Shown: positions 33,080 to 44,658 of the stretch, piece by piece | Layout: each line of letters opens with the position of its first letter | Position numbering within the stretch: position 1 is the first letter of the stretch | NCBI GenBank assembly: GCA_033807775.1 | Contig: JAWVWS010001017.1 | Coordinates: forward strand, 1,103,929-1,167,928 | Source: Saussurea involucrata | Taxonomy: Eukaryota; Streptophyta; Magnoliopsida; Asterales; Asteraceae | Direction of reading: 5' to 3' | DNA: 64,000 nt | Position numbers and translations under genes: made by a program | The notes under the pieces: model-generated | Told to the model about the DNA's origin: nothing | Seen by the model: only the letters and a program-made list of their open reading frames with translations | Database searches by the model: none

Positions 33080-34269
33080 TGTAACAACCCGGATTCCCAA
33101 ACATACAACAAGTAATTCGTCCCTCGTACCGTATCGATTGGACGTCTATCTAGAGGATACAATAACCCGTTCAAGAATAGCAAAACACATGATATCTACT
33201 TATGAAATTAGAATAGCAAAACACGTCTTAATCTTCATAACATCCTTCTTCCAAAATCTAAACACATAGTACTCTTCTCATTTGCTCTTACCCGATCCAC
33301 GACCTGGAATACATATTTTTAAAACAAAATGAGGGTTAGACCTAGAGGTCTAAGTGAGAAAATCTCTGTTAGTTTGAAACCATTTGCACAAATACCATAT
33401 ATATATATCACAAAAGATAAATACCAATCATAACTCACGCATCGTGTACTTTTCCTGTCTCATTCCCATGGCCATATTAGTTGGTTGCGAGCCAACTAAT
33501 AAATTAACTCCACTGTACGACAATTACAGCCAACACCGCTATACGAATATTACAGCCAACACCACCGGTCCTAAGCCCGGCCAACACACTCTCGTATAGT
33601 GTAATACTCATGTAATTATAATATACATCTCCACATATTATATTTCAAACATAAGCACATAATCACATATCTAATACGCACATATATGTATTCCAGTTTG
33701 AAAACATTTTGAAGTAAAACTCACCGGTTCGCTTATCAAAATGCTTCCAATCCTTTCTCAAAAATACAGTTCAGCCTTCACCCCAAATCCACAGAATCTG
33801 AAACAAATAGGTACAAGTATCTCTTTACCAAATAGAACACAAAAGACTTACTAGAGCTAAGAACTCTAGATAGCTCAATTCCTCCAAATGTTACCCCCAA
33901 GCCCGAACTTAAGTCTAGTCCACAGAATGGTCAGTCCTCATTCATTCCCTATCTAAGAGTTAACAAAATACAGGTTACTGGATACTCAAAAGCACCTGAA
34001 CTCTCAAAAGTTGTCAAACAGTCTTAGTTTCCGGATAACACCAAACAATCCGGACAGCATGACTTTCCGGACAGCATGACTTTTCCGGACAGCCTAAACA
34101 ATCCTGACGTCATCCAGACACCAAAGCAATCCGGACACCATCCGGTATCTCAATTTAACCGGAAACTTAAAGAAAAGGGTACTTACCGGGTAGATGAATC
34201 GTCCGGACACCAGCAAGGCAAAACTACCGGACACATTCATATTTTTGTCCGGAAACCACTGTCGGTTTA
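33080..34269 (-). repeat. GB LTR left part, chimeric with a C2 LTR fragment
   Basis: The GB LTR start (33080-33114), then 64 bp of C2 LTR (about 33115-33178), then GB LTR again from GAATAGCAAAACAC. The inner piece replaces about 170 bp of GB LTR, and a short GB stretch is repeated at the join (33175-33188 and 33211-33224). It ends in GTTTA (34265-34269), the GA target duplication. Confidence 0.88.
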
Positions 34270-36069
34270 TGTAACGACCCGCAATCCTAAACATAGTTCA
34301 TATAGCATAAATTTCATAACGTCGTTATTTAACTAAGATACATCACATTACAACTTCGGTCCTTTAGTCATAAACAAAATACATAATTTCATTACAAACT
34401 TTTCTTTTGCTAAATACATTACAACTAATAACAAGACATGACTATAAAACATGCCATAATCTTCAAAAACACACTTCTTCCAAAAGCTATCCATCGATTA
34501 CCATTCCTACTTGTCCTTACTCGATCCACGACCTGGAATACATATTTTAAAACAAAAATGAGGGTTAGACCTAGCGGTCTAAGTGAAAAAACCCCTGTCC
34601 TTTCACAATCATTATAAAATCCATTTATATGAAATCTTTTATATAAACACATATATATCATACGTAATTAAATACCAATCAAGACTCGTGCACTGTGTTC
34701 AATTCATCCTCATTCTCATTCTCATTTCCCCTGGCCATATCAGTTGGTTGCGAGCCAACAACACCGCTGTACGACAATTACAGCACCGCTGTATAACAAC
34801 TACAGCACCACTGTACAACAACTACAGCAAACACCGCCGACCATAATTTCGGCTAACATATATTCGTGTAGTGTAATGCACATATAAATACAATATATAT
34901 CTCAATATATCATATTGTCATTTATGAACACCTAATCACATTATCTATCACCCTTTTCAATCTACACGTATATGTATTCCAGTTTAAAAACATTTTGAAG
35001 AAAAACTCACCTGTTAGCTTAACAAAATGCTTCCAAGACTTTTCCATAGATTCAGACCTTTACTCAGGATTCACAAAATCTGTAACAATCAGATACAATA
35101 TCTCTTTACCATATAGAACACATGAGACTCTTTAGCAACTGAGAATCCTAATTAACCTATCAAACTCTTATCCTCAATTGTTCCCCTACGGCGACTTAAC
35201 ACGGGGGTTCCGCTACCCGGTTAGCGGTTTGGGTCAAGGGGCAACGCCCTTGCGGGGTCTGGGGGCCGCCCCCTAGAAAGTTTTCAGAACAACTTAACTC
35301 AAAATACATTTGGAAACTATATCCGAACACTCAAAAGTATCCGAAATCACAAAATTGGTCAAACAGCTAAAGTATCCGGAAACCACAGTTTATCCGGACA
35401 ACACCACTTTTTCGGACAGCATGACTTTTCCGGACAACATGACTTTTCCGGACAACCTATACAATCCGGACGTCATTCGGACACCAAAGTAATCCGGATA
35501 CTATCCGGTATCCAATTCTATCCGGAAAACATAGGAAAAAGGAAACTTACCTGGATAAGGAAACTGTCCGGACACCTTTAGAACACCATCCGGATACCAC
35601 CAAGAAAATTACCCGGACACCTTCTTACTGTGTCCGGACACTACTGTCGGTTTGCCCTATTTCTACCCAGAAATCCGCTGATTCATTACCAGATGTAATT
35701 CTAACTATTCTACTCCGATAGAAACATTCAGCTATCAATTATACACATAATATGTAAAGAAAACATACCTCAAACACTTCCAATGGATCAAATTTGAAGC
35801 CTTACCCTTCTTTTCTTCTTTTCTTCTTTTCTTCTTTTAGTCTCCAAAACACACACTACACACTCTTGATTGCTGAATAATAAAAATATCTGGACCCTAA
35901 TTCAGATATTATTAACCAAATTTACTACTTCAGCCCCTACACTTTTCATTACTAAATATTATACCCTTAAACTTATAAATTCATCTCATTTTACCCTAAA
36001 CATCAATTATAGAGTTAAATAATTTAGCAAAAAGAGGGTTTAACTAACGAACTCACCCGGGGTATTACA
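34270..36069 (-). repeat. GA 3' LTR, full-length copy (1800 bp)
   Basis: TGTAACGACCC...GGGGTATTACA. Differs from its partner at 40905-42696 by scattered substitutions and a few small indels, so the insertion is not recent. Hairpin block at 35210-35277. Confidence 0.93.
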
Positions 36070-36107
36070 TCATCTCCCCGTTAAAAGAATTCCGTCCCAG
36101 AATTTAA

Positions 36108-39100
36108 TTAAGTGAACAGATGAGGGTACTTGGTTCTCATTTCTGACCCCGACTCCCACGTAGCATCCTGACCTCTATGATGTCGCCATTGAACTTTCAC
36201 TTGTCTGATTACTTTGTTCCGCAACTCTTTAACCTTGTGATCAACTATTGCTTCAGGTTCCTCCACATAGTTCAGCTTTTCATCAACTTGTATATCTGGT
36301 AGAGAGACGGCCTGATCTGGCGTAACCAAACAGTTTCGAAAGTTTGAAACGTGAAACGCGTTATGGATCCTACTTAACTCTGATAGGAGATCCAACCTGT
36401 AGGCTACTTCACCAATCCTTTCTGTGATCGCAAACGGTCCAATGTACCTCGGGCTCAGTTTACCTTGCTTTCCAAATCGAATGACTCATTTCCAAGGTGA
36501 GACTTTCAACATTACAAAATCTCCAACTTGAAACTCTAACGGTTTCCGACGTCGGTCAGCATAGCTTTTCTGTCTGTCTTGAGCCATTTTCAATCTGTCC
36601 CGAATCTGAGTAATCTTATTTGCTGTTAACTGTACTATGTCTGGCCCCGCTAATTGTTTCTCCCCCACTTCGTTCCAACATAAGGGTGTTCGACATTTTC
36701 TACCATACAGAACTTCAAACGGTGCCGCTTGTATGCTGGAATGATAACTATTGTTGTAAGCAAATTCGATCAGCGGTAGATGTTTATCCCATGATCCCCC
36801 AAAGTCAATAATACAAGCCCGGAGCATATCTTCTAAAGTCTGGATTGTTCTTTCACTCTGACCGTCCGTTTGAGGATGATATGTTGTGCTTAACTTTATC
36901 TGTGTTCCCATTTCTTTTTGAAAGCTTCTCCAGAATCTAGAAGTAAAACGACTATCTCGATCAGAAATAATCGAGATTGGTACTCCATGTCGCGTTACTA
37001 TTTCATCAATGTACAATTTGGCTAAGCGTTCCCTCGAATCAGTTTCTTTTATCGGTAAGAAGTGAGCAGACTTCGTTAATCTATCGACAATCACCCAAAT
37101 AGTATCAAATCCTTTCGGAGTTCTAGGTAGCTTGGTAATGAAATCAGTAGTGATCTGATCCCATTTCCACATTTGTATCTCCAGACGTTGTAACTGACCA
37201 AACGGCCTTTGATGTTCAATCTTCACTTTCTTACAAGTATCACACTTTTCCACATACTGAGCAATGCTTCTTTTTATCCCCGGCCACCAGTAAAATTGTT
37301 TCAGATCCTTATACATCTTGTTCGTACCCGGATGAATGGAAAAACGAGACTGATGAGCTTCTTGTAGTACCCGATCACGTAACCCACCCATACGAGGCAC
37401 CCAAATTCTGCTTTCCAAACATAATAATCCACGGTCATCTTTTTCTAGCAATGCTGATACCCCCACTAATCGTTCTGACTTCAGATGTTCTTCTTGAAAC
37501 GCTTCTATTTGACACTTTTGCAAATCTTCAAAGATGTTCGGTAGCAGTGAAATAGCTCTTATTGTTCCACTCCTTTCCTGACGACTCAGTGCATCTGCTA
37601 CCACGTTCGCCTTTCCCGGATGATAAAGGATTTCACAGTCGTAATCATTCACCAATTCCAGCCATCTTCTTTGCCTCATATTCAATTCCTTCTGATCGAA
37701 AAGATGTTGGAGACTCTTATGATCGGTAAATATTTGGCACTTAGAACCGTAAAGGTAATGTCTCCAAATTTTCAACGCGAAGACAACTGCTGCAAGCTCC
37801 ATATCATGTGTAGGATACTGTCTTTCATGGTCCTTCAGTTGACGAGAAGCATAAGCAATCACCTTTCCACGTTGCATAAGTACACATCCTAATCCTAGTT
37901 TGGAAGCATCGTTGTAGACAACAAAATCATCAGAACCTTCTAGCAATGCTAATATTGGCGGGCAGCAGAGTTTCTCTTTCAATATTCTGAATGCTTCATC
38001 TTGTTCTACTCTCCATTCAAACTTTAGATTCTTCCGGGTCACCTTACTCAATGGCGTCGCGATTCGAGAGAAGTCTTTTATAAATTTCCGATAGTAGCCA
38101 GCTAGACCCAGAAAACTACGTACTTCGGTTGGCGTCTTTGGCGGTTCCCATCTTTCAATCGCTTCCACTTTCATCGGATCTACATGAATGCCTTTCTCTG
38201 AAACGACATGCCCCAGAAACTGAACTTCCCGCAACCAGAATTCACATTTAGAGAACTTAGCATACAACTTTTCTTTCTTCAGCAACTCCAGAATCAAACG
38301 AAGATGTTGTGCGTGATCCTCTTTGGTTCGGGAATAGATAAGGATATCATCAATAAATACAATAACAAATTTATCAAGATACGGCTTACATACCCGATTC
38401 ATTAAATCCATAAAGGCAGCTGGAGCGTTCGTCAGTCCAAACGGCATTACTAAGACTTCGTAGTGGCCGTACCTTGTACGAAAAGCAGTCTTTAGAACGT
38501 CTTCTTCTTTAACCTTCAACTGATGGTAGCCAGATCTGAGATCAATCTTGGAGAAATAACAAGCTCCAACTAATTGATCAAAAAGATCATCAATTCTTGG
38601 AAGTGGATACTTGTTCTTGATCGTGCGCTTATTCAGCTCCCGGTAGTCAATACACATTCTCATTAAACCGTCCTTCTTTTTCACAAACAAAACTGGCGCT
38701 CCCCACGGCAAAGAACTAGGTCTGATGAAGCCTTTGTCGGATAGGTCTTGTAGTTGTGTCATCATCTCTTTCATCTCTGGAGGTGCCAGACGATACGGTG
38801 CACGGGCAATAGGAGCGGCTCCAGGAATCAGATCTATACCAAACTCTACTTGTCTAATGGGCGGAAGACTATTCAAGTCTTCAGGGAATACTTCAGGAAA
38901 TTCACTAACAATAGGGATATCTTCCAACTTAATCTTTTCAGTCCTACTATCTATCACATAGGCTAAGTAACTCGAGCAACCCTTGCTGACACATTTACGG
39001 GCTTTTACCATAGATATTAGGCTAGACTGATGATTCTTACGATCACCATAAATCACTACTGACCTCTTATCAGGTAAAACGACATTGATTATTTTCTTAT

Positions 39101-40643
39101 CACAAACTATGTTAGCCTGATTCTCAGCTAACCAATCCATCCCTACTACCACATCAAACTCGATCAAGGCTATAGGATATAGTTGTATCGGTACTCCACA
39201 CCCCTCTATATTTATCACACAACAATCAAAAATTTCTTTAACAGACACTTGGTTATCATTTGCAGTGTCTACCAGTAAGGCATGTTCTAACATTTTAGGC
39301 TCTAAATGCATGTGAGCAGCAAATGAAGGAGACACAAAAGATCGGTTTGCACCGGAGTCAAACAACACTTTAGCATGTGTAGAGTTTATAAAAAATGTAC
39401 CTGTAACCACATCCGGAGTTTCCTCCGCTTCTTTTGCTGTCATTTAAAATGTACGACCCCTTGTTCTTGGTGGTTCTAGTCTTGGCACTACTGGTCTAAC
39501 AACTGCTGGTCTCCCTGATGTACCACCCTGCTGTATTCTTCCCCGCGGACAATCCGACTGAATGTGATCCGGAGAATTACACAAGAAACAAAGCCGCGTT
39601 ACTGGACAGTTTTTAGCAATATGCCCTGTCCTCCCACACTTATAACAATTCCGAGGGTCAACTTGACAATTTCCTTGATGGACACGGTTGCACTTCGGAC
39701 AAGATCTTTCTGTTAGTCGGAACGGCGGGCGGTTATCATATCTCTGAAATCTGGACTTCTTCGGGTCATACTGAGGTCCTTCCCATTTTCTCTTTCCCAT
39801 ACTTTTATCACCAGCATCCCTCCTATTATCCCGCTCCACATTTTCCGCAGCATTTACTGCTGCTGAGAAGGTATCAGGTCTTGCTGCAGTCACTAACTTT
39901 CTAATTTCTGAATTCAATCCGAATATGAACCTTTCCATCTTCATTTTCCCCGTGGCAACATAATACTCTCCAAAACGCGACTTCTCTAGGAAACGGGCGG
40001 TATAGTCTCTGACTGATAAATTCCCTTGTTGTAGGCTCAGGAATTCCACCTCCAATTGTATAACTGCTGCTTGAGGACGAAACTGTTCTTTAAATGCCAC
40101 TGAGAATTCGCCCCAAGTAAAGGTTGAGTATACATCAGATCCCTTAGAGTCAATAAGGGCCTCCCACCAATATAAAGCATCTGCCTTCAACATTGCAGTT
40201 CCGTATAACACCTTATCCTCTTCCGCACATTTGCTGGTTTTAAATACAGCTTCAATTTCCTTCAGCCAACGCATCGCCTTCACTGGATCTCTATCCCCTC
40301 CATAAGTTGGTGGTTTGCAGCTTAAAAACATTTTATAGTCACACCTTCTTGGTATTGAAGTGACAGTAGGTGTGATAGGCATCTCGTCTTCAAAGTTAGG
40401 ATCTGGTCTTTCCGTTTCCGTATTATGAGTCTGGTTAAACATAGCCTGGATATTTGCCTGCAATCTTCCCATTTAAGCCGCTAAGTCGTCTCTCGTAACA
40501 AACTCTGTGTCTCGCCCTTGTACTCTGCCCCCAGTCCTGCCTCTGCCTCTTTCTCCCCCTCTTCCCCTTCCTCTGGCTGTGGGATTAGTTCTATTCGGGT
40601 TTCCTCCTCCTTCCAGATTTGTTTGTCTCGTACCACTCGCCAT
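36108..40643 (-). pseudogene. gag-pol: GA gag-pol polyprotein, complete but with three stop codons
   Basis: One frame of 1512 codons starting at ATG 40643 (MASGTRQTN). It has stops TAA 40473-40475, TAA 39444-39446 and TGA 36486-36488, and no frameshift. Order: Arg/Gly-rich N-terminus; retrotransposon Gag core (LYWWEALI); knuckles CPKCNRVHQGNC, CYKCGRTGHIAKNC and CFLCNSPDHIQSDC; protease (FDSGANRSFVS); reverse transcriptase with FIDD; RNase H (YNDASKLGLG); integrase zinc motif and DDE core; and a chromodomain-like C-terminus. GB has sense codons at all three stop positions. A 9-bp deletion near 37550 removes three residues found in the other GA copy. Translation would need three readthroughs, so it is dead as it stands. 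Confidence 0.95.
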
Positions 40644-40904
40644 TCTGTTGATTCAGACAAGGTTAATATACACATAAGCACATACCCCATATAACAAGGT
40701 ATTCCAGTCCAAACATGTACCTGTAAGATCACAATTACACTGGCCAGGTGTAATCTGAAATTACCTTACATGATGTTCCTTCTACCTTTTTATATTTAAC
40801 ATCCCAAGGTTCTACAATAACAGGACATCCTACTTCACATGCAGTTTAAGTCTAGGTACAGGTACTAATACCTAAATCCCTTAAACTAGGGCTCTGATAC
40901 CATC
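40644..40904 (-). promoter_or_regulatory. GA leader with initiator tRNA-Met primer site
   Basis: The primer site is 40891-40902 (minus TGGTATCAGAGC), 2 bp from the LTR. The rest of the 260-bp leader shows nothing else. GB has a closely similar leader at 57462-57723. Confidence 0.92.
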
Positions 40905-42696
40905 TGTAACGACCCGTAATCCCAAACATAGTTCATATAGCATAAATTTCATAACGTCATTATTTAACTAAGATACATAACATTACAACTTCGGTCCTTT
41001 AGTCATAAACAAAATACATAATTTCATTACAAACTTTTCTTTTGCTAAATACATTACAACTAATAACAAGACATGACTGTAAAACATGCCATAATCTTCA
41101 AAAACACACTTCTTCCAAAAGCTATCCATCGATTACCATTCCTACTTGTCCTTACTCGATCCACGACCTGGAATACATATTTTAAAACAAAAATGAGGGT
41201 TAGACCTAGTGGTCTAAGTGAGAAAACCCCTGTCCTTTCACAATCATTATAAAATCCATTTATATGAAATCTTTTATATAAACACATATATATCATACGT
41301 AATTAAATACCAATCAAGACTCGTGCACTGTGTTTAATTCATCCTCATTCTCATTCTCATTTCCCCTGGCCATATCAGTTGGTTGCGAGCCAACAACACC
41401 GATGTACGACAATTACAGCACCGATGTACAACAACTACAGCACCGATGTACAACAACTACAGCAAACACCGCCGACCATAATTTCGGCTAACATATATTC
41501 GTGTAGTGTAATGCACATATAAATACAACATATATCTCAATATATCATATTGTCATTTATGAACACCTAATCACATTATCTATCTCCCTTTTCAATCTAC
41601 ACGTATATGTATTCCAGTTTAAAAACATTTTGAAGAAAAACTCACCTGTTAGCTTAACAAAATGCTTCCAAGCCTTTTCTACAGATTCAGTCCTTTACTC
41701 AGGATTCACAAAATCTGTAACAATCAGATACAATATCTCTTTACCATATAGAACACATGAGACTCTTTAGCAACTGAGAATCCTAATTAACCTATCAAAC
41801 TCTTATCCTCAATTGTTCCCCTACGGCGACTTAACACGGGGGTTCCGCTACCCGGTTAGCGGTTTGGGTCAAGGGGCAACGCCCTTGCGGGGTCTGGGGG
41901 CCGCCCCCTAGAACGTTTTCAGAACAACTTAACTCAAAATACATTTGGAAACTATATCCGAACACTCAAAATTATCCGAAATCACAAAATTGGTCAAACA
42001 GCTAAAGTATCCGGAAACCACAGTTTATCCGGACAACACCACTTTTCCGGACAGCATGACTTTTCCGGACAACATGACTTTTCCGGACAACCTATACAAT
42101 CCGGACGTCATCCGGACACCAAAGTAATCCGGATACTATCTGGTATCCAATTCTATCCGGAAAACATAGGAAAAAGGTAACTTACCCGGATAAGGAAACC
42201 GTCCGGACACCTTTAGAACACCATCCGGATACCACCAAGAAAATTACCCGGACACCTTCTTACTGTTTCCGGACACTACTGTCGGTTTGCCCTATTTCTA
42301 CCCAGAAATCCGCTGATTCATTACCAGATGTAATTCTAACTATTCTACTCCGATAGAAACATTCAACTATCAATTATACACATAATATGTAAAGAAAACA
42401 TACCTCAAACACTTCCAATGGATCAAATTTGAAGCCTTACCCTTCTTTTCTTCTTTTCTTCTTTTAGTCTCCAAAACACACACTACACACTCTTGATTGC
42501 TGAATAATAAAAATATCTGGACCCTAATTCAAATATTATTAACCAAATTTACTACTTCAGCCCCTACACTTTTCATTACTAAATATTATACCCTTAAACT
42601 TATAAATTCATCTCATTTTACCCTAAACATCAATTATAGAGTTAAATAATTTAGCAAAAAGAGGGTTTAACTAACGAACTCACCCGGGGTATTACA
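40905..42696 (-). repeat. GA 5' LTR (1792 bp)
   Basis: Starts right after the primer site. Hairpin block at 41845-41912, TCCGGA array at about 42005-42275, and a short ACAGCACCGATGTAC-type repeat near 41400-41465. Confidence 0.93.
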
Positions 42697-43117
42697 GTTT
42701 ACCCAATTTTCACCCAGAAATCGACTGAATTAACCTCAGACATGAAATCAGTGATTCTACTCCAATAGAAACCTTCTAAATACAATTACAAACATAAAAT
42801 ACAAAGGAACATACCTTAATATTACTTCCAACAATCCAACTTGAAGCGTTAACCACAAACTCTTTCTTTTCTTCTTCTTCTTTCCAAGAACACACACATA
42901 CACACTTGAACTGATTAATATGGTTTTATGAAAATATCTGGATAGTCTAAGGGATATTATCAACTACATTTACAATCTTAGTCCTTGAATTATTCACTAA
43001 TGACCAAAACACCTTAAACTTATAAACTCTCCTAAACTTACCCTAAACATCAATTATAAAGTTAAATAAATTTAACGGAACGAGATTTTAACTAACGAAC
43101 TTACCCGGGGTATTACA
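42697..43117 (-). repeat. GB LTR, right part
   Basis: Begins with the second GTTTA and continues as GB LTR (TTTACCCAATTTTCACCC) to GGGGTATTACA at 43117. Joined with 33080-34269 it makes one GB 3' LTR split by GA. Confidence 0.93.
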
Positions 43118-44606
43118 TCATCTCCCCCTTAAAAGAATTCCGTCCCGGAATTCGGTTAGGCAAAAAGGTACGGGTACTTAGTTCTCATTTCGGATTCTGA
43201 TTCCCAAGTAGCATCCTGACCCCTATGGTGTCTCCACTGTACTTTTACTTGTCTGATTACTTTGTTCCGCAACACTTTAACTTTGTGGTCAACTATGGCT
43301 TCAGGTTCCTCCACATAATTCAGCTTTTCATCAACCTGTATATCTGGTAAAGAAATTGCCTGATCTGGTGTAACCAAACACTTTCGAAAATTTGAAATGT
43401 GGAACGCATTGTGAATCCTGCTTAATTCTGGAAGAAGATCTAACCTGTAGGCTACTTCTCCGATTATTTCTGTAATTGCAAACGGTCCAATGTACCTTGG
43501 GCTCAGTTTACCTTGCTTGCCAAATCGAATGACTCCTTTCCAAGGCGAGACTTTTAACATTACGAAATCTCCAACTTGGAATTCTAACGGCTTTCGACGT
43601 CGGTCAGCGTAGCTTTTCTGTCTATCTTGAGCCACTTTCAATCGTTCCCGAATCTGAGTAATCTTATCTGCGGTTAACTGAACCATATCTGGCCCTGCTA
43701 ATTGTTTCTCTCCCACTTCGTTCCAACACAGAGGAGTCCGGCATTTTCTACCATACAGAACTTCAAACGGTGCCGCTTGTATGCTGGAATGATAACTGTT
43801 ATTGTAGGCAAATTCGATCAACGGTAAATGCTTATCCCACGATCCCCCAAAATCAACAATGCAGGCCCGTAGCATATCTTCTAAAGTATGAATTGTTCGC
43901 TCACTCTGACCGTCGGTTTGAGGATGATACGTTGTACTTAACTTTATTTGCGTCCCCGTTTCTTTTTGAAAACTCCTCCAGAACCTTGAAGTAAAACGAC
44001 TATCACGATCAGAAATAATCGAGATTGGAACTCCATGTCGAGTTACTATTTCGTCGATGTACAACTTGGCTAGTCGTTCCAACGAATAAGTTTCTTTTAT
44101 TGGCAGGAAGTGAGCAGACTTCGTCAATCTGTCAACGATCACCCAAATGGCATCAAATCCCTTCGGAGTCCTTGGTAGCTTTGTGATGAAATCTGTAGTA
44201 ATCTGATCCCATTTCCACATAGGTATTTCTAACCGTTGCAACTGACCAAACGGCTTTTGATGTTCAATCTTTACCTTCTTACAAGTAGTACAACCTTCCA
44301 CATGTTGAGCAATGCTTCTTTTTATTCCCGGCCACCAATAGAATTGTTTTAGATCTTTATACATCTTATTCGTACCTGGATGAATAGAGAAACGAGATTG
44401 ATGAGCTTCTTGTAATACCCAATCACGTAAACCACCCAAACGAGGCACCCAGATTCTGTTTCCCAAACACAACAACCCACGATCATCTTTTACAAGCAAT
44501 GTTGATACACCCACTAACCGTTCTGGTTTCAAATGCTCTTCTTGAAAAGCTTCTATTTGACACTTCTACAATTCGTCAAAGATGTTAGGTAGGAGTTCAA
44601 CTCGTA
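43118..44606 (-). pseudogene. pol: GB pol fragment: integrase and chromodomain
   Basis: After a polypurine tract (43118-43135), codons are open from 44565 to the stop at 43156, with TAG 44566-44568 where the other GB copy has CAG. It shows the integrase zinc motif (HQSRFSIHPG, CTTCKK), core Asp residues, SERTIHTLE and the chromodomain-like tail (VDHKVKVLRNK). The 5' cut at 44606 is joined to filler DNA. Confidence 0.9.
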
Positions 44607-44658
44607 GTGATTTGAAGTTCAGAATGTTCAAAAATCACAAATCTAGTCTTGACCTTCA
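44607..44658. other. Filler DNA at a GB/C2 breakpoint
   Basis: 44607-44641 is a 35-bp match to S4 (18535-18569), starting GTGATTTGAAG. It is followed by AGTCTTGACCTT, which also occurs about 60 bp away inside C2. GTGA is shared with GB at the left join. Confidence 0.85.

Larger units (their letters stand above)
34270..42696 (-). mobile_element. GA: full-length Tekay-like Ty3/gypsy chromovirus (8427 bp)
   Basis: Both LTRs (34270-36069 and 40905-42696), polypurine tract, primer site and one gag-pol frame are present. It is flanked by GTTTA at 34265-34269 and 42697-42701. The undisturbed target reads ...GTCGGTTTACCC near 58970 in an intact GB LTR, with a single GTTTA, which proves the insertion site. 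Confidence 0.95.
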
